DNA of 64,000 nucleotides, taken from contig NZ_BMYD01000001.1 in assembly GCF_014652095.1 (NCBI RefSeq), positions 535,466-599,465 on the forward strand. Reading direction: 5' to 3'. Each line of letters opens with the position of its first letter. Within the stretch, counting starts at the first letter, position 1. Below, piece after piece: positions 21,750-31,576 of this stretch. Below the pieces are notes generated by a model. The model did no database searches, was not told the DNA's origin, and worked only from the letters and a program-made list of their open reading frames with translations. Source of the stretch: Cognatilysobacter bugurensis (GTDB taxonomy: Bacteria > Pseudomonadota > Gammaproteobacteria > Xanthomonadales > Xanthomonadaceae). The position numbers were made by a program, and so were the translations under genes.

Positions 21750-22411
21750 CAGCGGTCCACCCGGTCGTTGCAGATGAGCGCGAGCGCGCGTTGGTATTCC
21801 TCGGCGAGATCGCTGCCTGCACTGAGACCGATGCCGAGGTCATGAACCAGCCCGTCGCGCAGCCCGTAGACCCAGCCGTGCACGGTCAGTTCCTGGCCGC
21901 GGGCCCAAGCGTCCTGCACGATCGTGGTCTGCACCACGTTGATCGCCTGCTCGAGCACGTTGAGCTCGCACAGGCGGTCGTGCTGTAGCTCAGCACCGCC
22001 GATGGCGCTGAGGCAGGCCGCATGCTTGACCGACACGTCGCCCACGTGGCGCACCCAGTTGTCCGCCAGGCCGACGCGTCGGCCTTCCAGTGCCGCCAGC
22101 ACGCCGCCGCATCCATAGTGGCCGACCACGAGGATATGGCGCACCTTGAGCACGTCCACGGCGTACTGGATCACCGACAGGCAGTTGAGGTCGGTGTGGA
22201 CGACGACATTCGCGATGTTGCGATGGACGAACACCTCGCCTGGCGCCAGATCGATGATCTGATTGGCCGGCACGCGTGAGTCGGAGCAGCCGATCCACAG
22301 GTACTCGGGGGCTTGCTGCCCCGAAAGTTTCGCGAAGAACTCAGGGTCTTCCTGGTGAATGCGCTCGGACCATTCGCGGTTGCGCTCGAGCAGATGCGTC
22401 AGTGAACTCAT
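21749..22411 (-). CDS. can: Beta-class carbonic anhydrase
   Basis: A 220-residue beta-carbonic anhydrase. The zinc ligands are in WIGCSDSRVPANQI (Cys, with the Asp-Arg dyad) and VGHYGCGGVLAAL (His and Cys). The length matches E. coli Can. It interconverts CO2 and bicarbonate in the cytosol. It lies 6 bp after the aminomuconate-semialdehyde dehydrogenase gene and overlaps the RidA gene, so it is embedded in the kynurenine operon. The ACMSD step there releases CO2, and a bicarbonate-permease-like protein is encoded two genes on. Confidence 0.96.
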   Translation of the reverse strand: MSSLTHLLERNREWSERIHQEDPEFFAKLSGQQAPEYLWIGCSDSRVPANQIIDLAPGEVFVHRNIANVVVHTDLNCLSVIQYAVDVLKVRHILVVGHYGCGGVLAALEGRRVGLADNWVRHVGDVSVKHAACLSAIGGAELQHDRLCELNVLEQAINVVQTTIVQDAWARGQELTVHGWVYGLRDGLVHDLGIGLSAGSDLAEEYQRALALICNDRVDR

Positions 22412-22417
22412 GCCGTC

Positions 22418-23842
22418 CTATTCGATGTTGAGACCGACGTTCTTGGCGTCGGTGAAAAAACGCATGGCCTCGAGCCCGCCTTCGCGGCCGAGACCGGATG
22501 CCCCGCTGCCGCCAAACGGCGTGCGCAGGTCGCGCTGCATCCAGGTATTGATCCAGACCATGCCCACGCGCAGGCGCGCCGCGAGGCGGTGCGCGCGGTG
22601 CAGGTCGCGCGTCCAGACCGATGCGGCGAGCCCGTAGTCACCGCAGTTTGCGAGGCCCAATGCGTCGGCCTCGTCGTCGAAGGGCTGCAGCGTCACCACC
22701 GGCCCAAAGATTTCGTCGCGATTCGCGCTGCAATCGGGTCCGAGCCCTTCGATGACCGTGGGTTCGATGAACCAGCCGGGGCGTTCAAGGGCGTGGTCGC
22801 CGCAGAGCACCCGCCCGCCCTCTGCCTTCGCGGCGCCGATCGCGGCAGTCACCTTGTCGAATTGCACCTCCGACACCAGCGGGCCGATGCGCACATCGCT
22901 GTCGATCGGATCGCCGACGCGCAGTGCGCGCGCAGCCTCCACGAACGCATCGCGGAACTCGATGTAAATCCGTCGTTCGACGAGCACGCGGGAGCCGCAC
23001 AAGCAGATCTGTCCGGTGTTCTGGAACGCCGAGCGCACGAGGGTGTCGAGATGTTCACGCCAGTCGGCGTCGGCGAACACGAGCGTCGCGTTCTTACCGC
23101 CGAGTTCGAGCGAAAGCTTCTTGAGCTGCGGCGCGGCGATCGAGGCAATGCGGCGGCCGACCGCGGTGCTGCCGGTGAACGAGATCGCCTTGATGCGCGC
23201 ATCGGTCACCAGAGGCTCGCCCACGTTCGGACCGCGACCGTGCAACAGATTGAGCACGCCGCGGGGCAGCCCAATCTCGCTCGCGACCTCGCCGAGCATC
23301 GTCGCGGTCAGCGGCGTGACTTCCGACGGCTTCGCGACGACGGTGTTGCCGGCCGCGAGCGCGGGCGCGATCTTCCAGGTCAGCAGGTAAAGCGGCAGAT
23401 TCCAGGGCGAAATCGTGGCGACCGCGCCGAGCGGTTGTCGCAAGGTGTAGTTGAGCCCGGCCTCGCCATGGTGCGACTCGCTGGCGAACTGCGTTGCGGC
23501 GTGCGCGAAGAAGCGCAGGTTGCGGATCGCGCGCGGAATTTCGACTTCGCGCGCGAGCGCGAGGGGTTTGCCCGCATCTCGTGACTCGGCATGCGCGAAC
23601 TCGTCGAGGCGTCGCTCGATGCCGTCGGCCAATCGCTCCAGCCACCGCGCGCGCTCGCTGTTCGGCAGCGCCGACCAGCCCGGGAACGCGCGCTCGGCTG
23701 CGTCGATGGCGTCGGAGACGTCCGTTGCATTGCCGGCGGCGACCTGCGCGAACACGCGGCCGGTCGCCGGATCGGCCACGTCGATCCAGTCGCCGCTTAC
23801 GGGCTCACGGAAGCCGCCGTCGATGTAATGGCAGAGTCGCAT
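22418..23842 (-). CDS. 2-Aminomuconate 6-semialdehyde dehydrogenase (aldehyde dehydrogenase family)
   Basis: A 474-residue NAD-dependent aldehyde dehydrogenase. It has SPWNLPLYLLTWKIAPALAAG near residue 140, FTGSTAVGRRI near 220, the catalytic ELGGKNATLVF (glutamate) and NTGQICLCGSRVLV (cysteine), and EIFGPVVTLQPF near 385. The class fits 2-hydroxymuconic/2-aminomuconic semialdehyde dehydrogenases, and the operon context selects aminomuconate semialdehyde. It begins the compact kynurenine run on the minus strand. The 117-bp gap upstream, to the SDR gene, is the likeliest promoter site, but I see no clear consensus hexamers there. Confidence 0.9.
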   Translation of the reverse strand: MRLCHYIDGGFREPVSGDWIDVADPATGRVFAQVAAGNATDVSDAIDAAERAFPGWSALPNSERARWLERLADGIERRLDEFAHAESRDAGKPLALAREVEIPRAIRNLRFFAHAATQFASESHHGEAGLNYTLRQPLGAVATISPWNLPLYLLTWKIAPALAAGNTVVAKPSEVTPLTATMLGEVASEIGLPRGVLNLLHGRGPNVGEPLVTDARIKAISFTGSTAVGRRIASIAAPQLKKLSLELGGKNATLVFADADWREHLDTLVRSAFQNTGQICLCGSRVLVERRIYIEFRDAFVEAARALRVGDPIDSDVRIGPLVSEVQFDKVTAAIGAAKAEGGRVLCGDHALERPGWFIEPTVIEGLGPDCSANRDEIFGPVVTLQPFDDEADALGLANCGDYGLAASVWTRDLHRAHRLAARLRVGMVWINTWMQRDLRTPFGGSGASGLGREGGLEAMRFFTDAKNVGLNIE

Positions 23843-23959
23843 CGGATTAGCTTAGCAGCGCCCTGCGGTTGCCTTGGCTCGGTCGACGGGAGTGCGGTTG
23901 CACGACCGTTGCTAAGGCCGTGACGGGTTACCGCGACGCGATGGAGGTACGGCGAATCG

Positions 23960-24748
23960 TCAGAGCGAGCGGGTTCGGCCGCCGTCGACGGGCAGGTTGA
24001 CGCCGGTGATGTACGCCGCGGCGGGTGCGCACAGGAATGCAATCGCGGCGGCGGTTTCCGAGGGTTGGGCGAATCGGCCGATCGGGATTTCCGCGACCAT
24101 CTCTGCGTGGATCTCCTCGCGGCTGCGGCCCGACTTGGAGGCGCGCGTGTCGATGATCTGCTCGATGCGCGGCGTCTGCGTCGAGCCCGGCAGCACGTTG
24201 TTCACCGTGATGCCGAAGCGTGCGACTTCGGTTGCCAGCGTCTTCGCCCAGCCCGCGACGGCCCACCGCGTCGAGTTGGAAACACCGAGTCCGTTGAGCG
24301 GCTCCTTCACCGACGTCGAGATCACGTTCACGATGCGCCCCCAGCCGTCGCGCTGCATCCCCGGAATCACTGCGCCGGAAAGCACGTGGTTTGCGAGCAG
24401 GTGCTGGCGATAGGCTGCCTCGAACGCGCCGACGTCGGCGCCGTGCACCGGGCCCGGCGGCGGGCCGGCAGAGTTGTTGATGAGGATGTGCACGGTTCGG
24501 TTCGCGACGAGCGACTCCACCTGCGCGCGTAGCGCCTCGGTGTCGCTTGCGTCGGCCGCGATCCAGCCGTGCACCTGGGCCTCGTGCGTGCGAGGCAGCC
24601 CAGCGGCCACCTCGCGCAGCGTCGCCTCACGTCGCGCCAGGACCGTGACGTCGGCGCCGAGGGCGGCCAAAGCCTTTGCGGCCGCCAGCCCGATGCCTTG
24701 GCTGGCGCCGCAGACGAGGGCGTGGCGGCCAGTGAGATCAAGATCCAT
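23960..24748 (-). CDS. Short-chain dehydrogenase-like protein lacking the catalytic Tyr-Lys pair
   Basis: A 262-residue Rossmann protein. It has the cofactor motif ALVCGASQGIGLAAAKAL, LINNSAGPPPGP for the NNAG motif and the catalytic-type serine in VNVISTSVKEP. Where SDR enzymes carry YxxxK the sequence reads SNSTR followed by WAVAGWAK, so Tyr and Lys are replaced by Ser and Arg. Such atypical SDRs form a known subgroup without a clear function. ATG 24748 has AAGGAG 6 bases upstream. It starts 38 bp after the PaiB-like gene and lies 117 bp before the kynurenine operon, so it could belong to either group. Confidence 0.85.
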   Translation of the reverse strand: MDLDLTGRHALVCGASQGIGLAAAKALAALGADVTVLARREATLREVAAGLPRTHEAQVHGWIAADASDTEALRAQVESLVANRTVHILINNSAGPPPGPVHGADVGAFEAAYRQHLLANHVLSGAVIPGMQRDGWGRIVNVISTSVKEPLNGLGVSNSTRWAVAGWAKTLATEVARFGITVNNVLPGSTQTPRIEQIIDTRASKSGRSREEIHAEMVAEIPIGRFAQPSETAAAIAFLCAPAAAYITGVNLPVDGGRTRSL

Positions 24749-24786
24749 CGGGGGCTCCTTCATAAAGTGCGCTCCAGGGGCGGCCG

Positions 24787-25407
24787 TCAAACCGGTGTGC
24801 GCTCGCGCATCAGGCGAGCGACCTCGGCGTCATACGGCCGCCCGGTGCTTTCCAGGCTGCTGGCGACCGCGTGCCGGTTCCCGACCGGGTGGTTCTGGTT
24901 GAGTTTGAAGTTAAGTTGTATGCGCTCGACCGTCAGCGAGAAGCCGACAATCCCGCGAAGTTGCACGCGGTGGTCGTCGCGGTCGTGCTCATAGCGCCAG
25001 TCGCCGCCGACCTGCGACTCATGATGGGCGCTGAGGGTGTCCACGATCTCGGCAAGCGCCGATTCCTCGTCGAACAGCTCAATCCCGCCGTGCAGATGCG
25101 CAAGCGCGTAGTTCCACGTCGGAACACGCGACGCGGCCGCCTCGTCCGGATACCAGCCCGGCGAGATATACGCGTGCGGGCCGTGCACGATCGCAAGCGC
25201 GGCGCCACTGAGACGCGACTGCGGATTCGCTCGCGAGAAATGTCCGCGCAGTTCGACGCGCTCGCCGTCACGGCGATACAGCACCGGCAGATGCGTCGCG
25301 TGCGGTGCGCCATCGAGCACCGCGACCAGCGTGATGAAGTTGTCGCGTTCGATCAGCGCGTCGAGGGCGGTGAGGTCGGTCTCCGCGAAGGACGCCGGCA
25401 CGTACAT
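24787..25407 (-). CDS. PaiB-like FMN-binding protein
   Basis: A 206-residue protein of the PaiB family (split-barrel flavin-binding fold). It is recognised by MYVPASFAETD at the start, HLPVLYRRDGERVELRGHFSR, VHGPHAYISPGWYP and VPTWNYALAHLHGGIELF. Members are annotated as negative transcriptional regulators after Bacillus PaiB, but most may simply be flavin-binding enzymes. Its ATG overlaps the TGA of the preceding small gene by one base, so it is translationally coupled to it. The SDR gene starts 38 bp downstream. Confidence 0.88.
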   Translation of the reverse strand: MYVPASFAETDLTALDALIERDNFITLVAVLDGAPHATHLPVLYRRDGERVELRGHFSRANPQSRLSGAALAIVHGPHAYISPGWYPDEAAASRVPTWNYALAHLHGGIELFDEESALAEIVDTLSAHHESQVGGDWRYEHDRDDHRVQLRGIVGFSLTVERIQLNFKLNQNHPVGNRHAVASSLESTGRPYDAEVARLMRERTPV

Positions 25408-25742
25408 CAGCGCGGGCGCGGCAGCTGCTGGACCATGCGGGGGCGCAGCTGCTCGTCGTCTTTCGCCGATGGCGGCGCGAGCTCGTCGAGCGCGAAGCCG
25501 CGCTCCGCGGCGTCCTCGGGGTCCAGCCCCTCGTAGGAGACGAACTCGGCGTCCATGAGCGCGGCACGCGCCGAGTCTTCGCTGTCGTAGGGCAGGGTGG
25601 CGCCGTCACTGTCGAACACCTCTGCGGTGCCCGCGTCGCGCACGCGCAGGCGGGCCCAGACGACCGTGCGTCCGAGCGTGGCAAGCCACCACTGGTCCTG
25701 TGAGGGTCGATCGTTCTGCGTGTCGTCGTGCATGGCCGTCAT
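25407..25742 (-). CDS. Small acidic protein of unknown function
   Basis: 111 residues, starting MTAMHDDTQND, then WWLATLGRTVVWARLRVRD, a segment with alternating pattern suggesting beta strands, and an acidic C-terminal half rich in Asp, Glu and Ala (YDSEDSARAALMDAEF, GLDPEDAAERGFALDEL). There is no signal peptide or membrane helix. The start at 25742 is supported by a four-base ATGA overlap with the stop of the upstream membrane-protein gene. The stop overlaps the PaiB-like start, so three genes are coupled. I do not recognise the family. Confidence 0.75.
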   Translation of the reverse strand: MTAMHDDTQNDRPSQDQWWLATLGRTVVWARLRVRDAGTAEVFDSDGATLPYDSEDSARAALMDAEFVSYEGLDPEDAAERGFALDELAPPSAKDDEQLRPRMVQQLPRPR

Positions 25743-26047
25743 CCGGTCAGGGTGGTCGCGATCGCCCACAGCAGGCCGGACATCACGAGGCCTGCAATGA
25801 TCGTCAGGAGAGAAACACGCGCCGGTGTCGCGAGGCCACTGAGGTTGCGATCGCCCGTGGCGTAGTAGCCGCCACGCAGCAGCCACCACAGCGCCTTCGG
25901 GTTGAGGAACGGGAACGGCCCGATCGCGGCGCCGGCCTCAGGGTGCCTGTCGCGGATGTGCACGAGCGCAAGAGGCCAGAAGATCACGAACGCCGTCGCG
26001 CCCGCGATCGCGAGCGCCAGGGCGAGCAGGGCGAAGAACAGGATCAT
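25739..26047 (-). CDS. Small two-helix membrane protein of unknown function
   Basis: 102 residues with a strongly hydrophobic N-terminal helix (residues 2-30, LFFALLALALAIAGATAFVI) and a C-terminal one (residues about 78-98). In between is a soluble stretch containing GPFPFLNPKALWWLLRGGYY. It lies 79 bp downstream of asnS on the same strand and overlaps the next gene by 4 bp. The family is not recognised; it is probably an inner-membrane protein. Confidence 0.7.
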   Translation of the reverse strand: MILFFALLALALAIAGATAFVIFWPLALVHIRDRHPEAGAAIGPFPFLNPKALWWLLRGGYYATGDRNLSGLATPARVSLLTIIAGLVMSGLLWAIATTLTG

Positions 26048-26126
26048 CGGGCGGCGCGTCCATTGAAGCGCTGCGACGACGCATGCGCGTCACCCGACCC
26101 TGGGGATGCCCGCAGTCCGGCGGTCA

Positions 26127-27527
<1,401 letters not shown>

Positions 27528-27677
27528 CGTTCGTTTTCCTCGCCCGTAGGGCCGGTTCAAAGACGCGCGAGTGTACTGCCGGACCGCGGGGGCACGCGAG
27601 GCGCCGGCCGCTTGGGCCGGCGTTGTGGCGCCCCCACCTATACTCGCGACGCGTTGAAACCCTTTGCAGGAGCCGCC

Positions 27678-28016
27678 ATGGCCGTGACGATCACCCCCGC
27701 TGCCGCCGAGCGCGTACAGCGATACCTCGCCGAGACGCCTGACGCGATCGGCCTGCGCTTCGGTGCGAAGAAGACCGGCTGCTCGGGCTGGCAGCACATC
27801 GCCGACCTCGCCCGCGACGAGCGCGACGGCGACCATGTGTTCGAGCACGAGGGCGTGCGGATCTTCGTCGACACGCAGAGCCTGCCGGTCGTCGACGGCA
27901 CGCAAATCGACCTCGTCCGCCAGCGCCTCGGCGAGCAGTTCGTGTTCCGCAACCCGAACGCCGCGGCCGAGTGCGGCTGCGGCGAGAGCTTCACCACGGA
28001 CGCCGAGCGGGCCTGA
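27678..28016 (+). CDS. IscA/HesB-type iron-sulfur assembly protein
   Basis: A 112-residue A-type carrier. The three conserved cysteines are in [10 protein letters not shown] near residue 35 and ECGCGESF near residue 100. It carries or inserts Fe-S clusters into apoproteins. The sequence between the cysteines ([20 protein letters not shown]) differs from IscA, ErpA and SufA, so I leave the subtype open. GCAGGAGCC precedes the ATG as ribosome-binding site. It is divergent from asnS, and a TATACT -10-like hexamer lies at 27639-27644. Confidence 0.88.
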   Translation: MAVTITPAAAERVQRYLAETPDAIGLRFGAKKTGCSGWQHIADLARDERDGDHVFEHEGVRIFVDTQSLPVVDGTQIDLVRQRLGEQFVFRNPNAAAECGCGESFTTDAERA

Positions 28017-28102
28017 CGCACGCTCACACCGCCAAGTCCGGTCATGGCCGGACTCGACCCACGCGGCGCTAGACTCCGGGCGACTTTCGCCGGAGCCTGG
28101 CC

Positions 28103-29947
28103 ATGATTCGCACCGTCCTGCTGTCCGTGGCGATCGCCGCGGCACTTTCCGCCGCACCCGTCGGCGCGCAAGCGCCGCCCGCCGCACCCGACACCGCGCA
28201 AAGCGACGACGCGGCCCGCGCGCTGCACCGCTTCTTCGAGGAAGAGTGGGAACGCTCTCTTCGCGACAGCCCGGAGACGGCCAGCTATCGCGGCGACCGA
28301 CGCTTCAATGATCGCTGGACCGACCTCAGCACCGAGGCGATCGCCCGGCGTGAAGCCGCCGACCGCGGTGCGCTCGCGAAGCTCCGCGCGATTGATCGGA
28401 GCCGCCTGTCCGCGGTCGACCGCCTCAATTACGACGTGTTCGCATGGCAGCTCGAGCGCGATGTCGAGCGGCAGAAGTACCGCGAGCATTTGCGACCGCT
28501 GAGCCAGCGCGGCGGCGTGCAGACCGCTGACGAGCTCGTTGAGGTGCTGCCGTTCGCGGACGAGCGCGACTATGCGGACTGGCTCAAGCGCCTGGAAGGC
28601 GTGCCGGCGATGGTCGAGCAGACAAGCGCCCTGATGCGCGAGGGCCTCAAGGCCGGCAACACGCCGCCGCGCGTGCTGATGGAACGCATTCCGGCGCAAA
28701 TCGCCGCGCAGGTCGTTGCGGACCCCGAGCGCAGCGCGTTTTTCTCGCCGTTCCTGAAGATGCCCGAGTCGATCCCCGCCGCGCGGCAGGCAGAACTGCG
28801 CGCGCAGGCGCGTCGCGTGATCGCCGAGCAGGTGATCCCGAGCTACCGCACGTTCGGCGAGTTCTTCAACACCGAATACCTGCCTCGCACGCGCGAAAGC
28901 ATCGCCGCCGCCGATCTCCCGGACGGCAAGGCGTATTACGACTTCCTCGCGGGTCACTTCACGACGACCGAGCTGTCGGCCGACGAAATCCACGCGATCG
29001 GCCTGAAGGAAGTCGCGCGCATCCGCGCCGAGATGGAGAAGGTGAAGGCCGAAGTCGGCTTCAAGGGCTCGCTCGCGCAGTTCTTCGAGCACCTGCGCAC
29101 CGACCCGAAGTTCTTCCACGAATCGCCCGAGGAGCTGTTCGAGGCGTACCAGGCGATCTCCAAGCGGATCGATCCGGAGCTGGTGAAGGTCTTCAAGACG
29201 ATTCCGCGCCTGCCGTACGGCGTGCGCCCGATCCCCGACAAGATCGCGCCGGACACGACCACCGCGTACTACCAGCCCGGCGCCGTCGACGGCACGCGCG
29301 CCGGCTACTACTACGTGAACCTCTTCAAGCCCGAAGTGCGGCCGACGTGGGAAATGATGGCGTTGTCGCTGCACGAGGCCGTGCCAGGCCACCATTTCCA
29401 GTTCGCGCGCGGCATGGAGCTGCCGGACGTTCCGATGTTCCGACGCGTCGGCTACTTCGTCGCCTACGGTGAAGGCTGGGCCCTGTACGCCGAGCGGCTG
29501 GGTTACGACATGGGCCTGTACGACGACCCGTACGACCGCATGGGCCAGCTTGCCTACGACATGTGGCGTGCCGTGCGGCTCGTCGTCGACACCGGCATGC
29601 ACAGCAAAGGCTGGAGCCGCGATCGCGCGATCAAGTACTTCATGGACAACGCGCCGAAGACCGAGCAGGACGTCGTCAACGAGATCGACCGCTACATCGG
29701 CTGGCCGGGGCAGGCGCTCGCATACAAGATCGGTCAGCTGAAGATTTCGGAGCTGCGTGAGAAGGCTTCGCGCGAACTTGGCGAGCGCTTCGACCTGCGC
29801 GAGTTCAACGATGCGGTGCTCTCGGCCGGGTCCGTGCCGTTGGCCGTACTCGAGGCGCACATGAATGCGTGGATCGCCGAGCAGAGCGGCGGCCGGAAGC
29901 AGGGGGCCGACCAGAATCAGAAGCCGGACCAGAAGCAGAGCGGCTGA
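28103..29947 (+). CDS. DUF885 family exported protein (probable metallopeptidase fold)
   Basis: 614 residues with a signal peptide ([24 protein letters not shown]), so it is exported to the periplasm. The DUF885 family signature [11 protein letters not shown] lies near residue 423; together with [14 protein letters not shown] it resembles the HExxH...E zinc site of M2/M3-type peptidases, although the catalytic role is not proven. The length is normal. It is a single gene between the IscA-like gene and rpsF. The C-terminus is a lysine/glutamine-rich low-complexity tail. Alternatives to a peptidase role cannot be ruled out. Confidence 0.87.
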   Translation: MIRTVLLSVAIAAALSAAPVGAQAPPAAPDTAQSDDAARALHRFFEEEWERSLRDSPETASYRGDRRFNDRWTDLSTEAIARREAADRGALAKLRAIDRSRLSAVDRLNYDVFAWQLERDVERQKYREHLRPLSQRGGVQTADELVEVLPFADERDYADWLKRLEGVPAMVEQTSALMREGLKAGNTPPRVLMERIPAQIAAQVVADPERSAFFSPFLKMPESIPAARQAELRAQARRVIAEQVIPSYRTFGEFFNTEYLPRTRESIAAADLPDGKAYYDFLAGHFTTTELSADEIHAIGLKEVARIRAEMEKVKAEVGFKGSLAQFFEHLRTDPKFFHESPEELFEAYQAISKRIDPELVKVFKTIPRLPYGVRPIPDKIAPDTTTAYYQPGAVDGTRAGYYYVNLFKPEVRPTWEMMALSLHEAVPGHHFQFARGMELPDVPMFRRVGYFVAYGEGWALYAERLGYDMGLYDDPYDRMGQLAYDMWRAVRLVVDTGMHSKGWSRDRAIKYFMDNAPKTEQDVVNEIDRYIGWPGQALAYKIGQLKISELREKASRELGERFDLREFNDAVLSAGSVPLAVLEAHMNAWIAEQSGGRKQGADQNQKPDQKQSG

Positions 29948-30069
29948 CGCCAGCAGGCGCTCCGGGCCGGGTTTGCCCGGCGCCGGCGCGACTGCCATAC
30001 TGTGCGGCTCCCGCGGGTCCGCCCGCAGGACCTTGCCCCACTGCGCCGACGGCGACGGGGGGCTGAACA

Positions 30070-30084
30070 GGCCGCGCTGCGGCC
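30070..30084 (+). promoter_or_regulatory. Possible leader hairpin before rpsF
   Basis: A GGCCGC-GCT-GCGGCC hairpin lies 22 bases before the rpsF start, within a GC-rich 158-bp leader. In other bacteria this leader can carry an S6:S18-binding RNA. I could not match the conserved bulge of that motif, so the identification is tentative. Confidence 0.25.
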
Positions 30085-30105
30085 GGCATCCACAAGGAAA
30101 ACAAA

Positions 30106-30531
30106 ATGCGTCATTACGAAGTCGTGTTCCTGGTCCACCCGGATCAGAGCGAGCAGGTCCCCGCGATGGTCGAGCGCTACCGCGCCCTGATCGAAGGCGG
30201 CGAGGGCAAGATCCACCGTCTCGAGGACTGGGGCCGCCGCCAGCTGGCGTACCCGATCGAAAACCTCGTCAAGGCGCACTACGTCCTGATGAACATCGAG
30301 TGCGGCCAGGACGTGCTCAACGAGCTCGTCGACGGCTTCCGCTTCAACGACGCCGTGCTGCGCCACCTGGTCATCAAGCGTGACGAGGCGGACACCGAGC
30401 AGTCGTTGATCATGAAGTTCAAGGACGAGAAGGGCGACAAGCCGGAGCGTGGCGAGCGCCGTCGTCGTGACGACGAGAGCGACACCCCGGTCGGCAATGC
30501 CGACTCCGCCGATAACGCCGAAGCCGCCTGA
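30106..30531 (+). CDS. rpsF: 30S ribosomal protein S6
   Basis: 141 residues: [20 protein letters not shown] at the start, then [25 protein letters not shown] and [20 protein letters not shown] are the S6 core. A charged C-terminal extension ([12 protein letters not shown] and an Ala/Asp-rich tail) is typical of proteobacterial S6 and a target for RimK-type glutamylation. AAGGAAAACAAA precedes the ATG. It is the first gene of rpsF-rpsR-rplI; S6 pairs with S18 in the small subunit. Confidence 0.98.
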   Translation: MRHYEVVFLVHPDQSEQVPAMVERYRALIEGGEGKIHRLEDWGRRQLAYPIENLVKAHYVLMNIECGQDVLNELVDGFRFNDAVLRHLVIKRDEADTEQSLIMKFKDEKGDKPERGERRRRDDESDTPVGNADSADNAEAA

Positions 30532-30554
30532 TCCCGCTCTCCAGGAACGCACCC

Positions 30555-30785
30555 ATGTCCAAGTTCTTCCGCCGCCGCAAGTTCTGCAAGTTCACCGCCG
30601 AGGGTGTCAAAGAGATCGATTACAAGGATCTCAACACGCTCCGCGCGTACCTCACCGAGACCGGCAAGATCGTGCCGAGCCGCGTGACCGGCACCAAGTC
30701 GAAGTACCAGCGCCAGCTGGCAACGGCCGTCAAGCGCGCCCGTTTCCTCGCGCTGATCCCGTACACCGACAACCACAACGCCTAA
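30555..30785 (+). CDS. rpsR: 30S ribosomal protein S18
   Basis: 76 residues: [20 protein letters not shown], then [20 protein letters not shown] and [13 protein letters not shown], the complete S18 signature. It lies 23 bp after rpsF with CCAGGAACG upstream of the ATG. Like other S18 proteins it binds S6 and 16S rRNA. A 139-bp spacer with stem-loops separates it from rplI. Confidence 0.99.
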   Translation: MSKFFRRRKFCKFTAEGVKEIDYKDLNTLRAYLTETGKIVPSRVTGTKSKYQRQLATAVKRARFLALIPYTDNHNA

Positions 30786-30816
30786 GCAAGCGCCCGTCCT
30801 GCGGGACGGCGCCATT

Positions 30817-30867
30817 CGCTCCTCTTCTGCCCGGCGGGAGAGGAGCGGTGAGGGCACTTGCCCTTTT
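30817..30867 (+). promoter_or_regulatory. Stem-loops in the rpsR-rplI spacer
   Basis: A 9-bp stem (CGCTCCTCT at 30817-30825 with AGAGGAGCG at 30839-30847) is followed by a smaller AGGGC-ACTT-GCCCT hairpin at 30851-30864 with a short T-run. The second resembles a weak terminator or attenuator and could tune L9 relative to S6/S18. Confidence 0.4.
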
Positions 30868-30924
30868 CGGACAGCGAAATCCGCTGCGGGGCTGCGGCCC
30901 TGCTAACGAATACGGAAAAAAACC

Positions 30925-31377
30925 ATGCAACTGATCCTCCTCCAGAACGTGACCAACCTCGGCAAGCTCGGTGACAAGGTCACCGTGAAGCCGGGCTACG
31001 GCCGTAACTTCCTCGTGCCGCAGGGCAAGGCCGTGCCGGCCACCGCCGCGAACCTGGCCGACTTCGAGGCGCGCCGCGCCGAGTTCGAAGCCAAGGCCAA
31101 GGCCCAGCTGGAAGGCGCCGAGAGCCGCCAGGCCGCGCTCGAGGGCACCGAAGTCACGATCAGCGCCAACTCGTCGACCGAAGGCAAGCTGTACGGCTCG
31201 ATCACGCCGCGCGACATCGCCGAGGCGCTGACCAAGCACGGCAACCAGGTTGACAAGTCCGAAGTCGTGCTCGGCGAAGGCCCGCTGCGCCGCGTCGGCG
31301 AGTACGAAATCGTCGTGCGCCTGCACGCCGACATCGAAGCGACCGTCAAGGTCATCGTCGTGCCCGAAGCCGCCTGA
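30925..31377 (+). CDS. rplI: 50S ribosomal protein L9
   Basis: 150 residues: [19 protein letters not shown] and [15 protein letters not shown] form the N-terminal rRNA-binding domain. The long connecting helix ([18 protein letters not shown]) joins it to the C-terminal domain ([14 protein letters not shown]). It has the usual length and is the last gene of the ribosomal operon. A GC-rich terminator-like hairpin follows the stop codon. Confidence 0.99.
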   Translation: MQLILLQNVTNLGKLGDKVTVKPGYGRNFLVPQGKAVPATAANLADFEARRAEFEAKAKAQLEGAESRQAALEGTEVTISANSSTEGKLYGSITPRDIAEALTKHGNQVDKSEVVLGEGPLRRVGEYEIVVRLHADIEATVKVIVVPEAA

Positions 31378-31399
31378 TTCCAGTCGGTCGTTCGGTTCG

Positions 31400-31423
31400 A
31401 GAAGGCGCCTCCGGGCGCCTTCT
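31400..31423 (+). terminator. Terminator-like hairpin after rplI
   Basis: A stem of about 10 bp (GAAGGCGCC pairing with GGCGCCTTC, loop TCCG) lies 23 bases past the rplI stop. The following TTGCGTTT is a broken T-run, so termination may be partial. Confidence 0.6.
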
Positions 31424-31469
31424 TGCGTTTCGCAGTCCCTGAGATCCAAGAGTGCGACAACGCGCGCGG

Positions 31470-31488
31470 TTATCCCGAGATATCCACA
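31470..31488 (+). promoter_or_regulatory. Two tandem DnaA-box-like sites upstream of dnaB
   Basis: TTATCCCGA (31470-31478, 7 of 9 matches) and ATATCCACA (31480-31488, 8 of 9) lie in the same direction with one base between them, about 90 bases before the dnaB start. The pairing suggests DnaA could influence dnaB transcription; this is inference from sequence alone. Confidence 0.4.
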
Positions 31489-31576
31489 GACTTGTCTGCA
31501 ACGTGGAGCCGGGTGCGGGGGCTAGGATGCCTGTCCGCTCCGACCCCACGGACGGCCTTTCCGACGACCGCCTCCG

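Noticed and set aside
27528-28187. N-terminal extension of asnS to 28187
   Set aside because: It would overlap the IscA-like gene on the other strand entirely and adds residues absent from all asparaginyl-tRNA synthetases I know.
27638-29998. Long minus-strand frame covering the DUF885 gene
   Set aside because: The plus-strand DUF885 protein has a signal peptide and the HEAVPGHH motif; the antisense product has neither motifs nor plausible composition.
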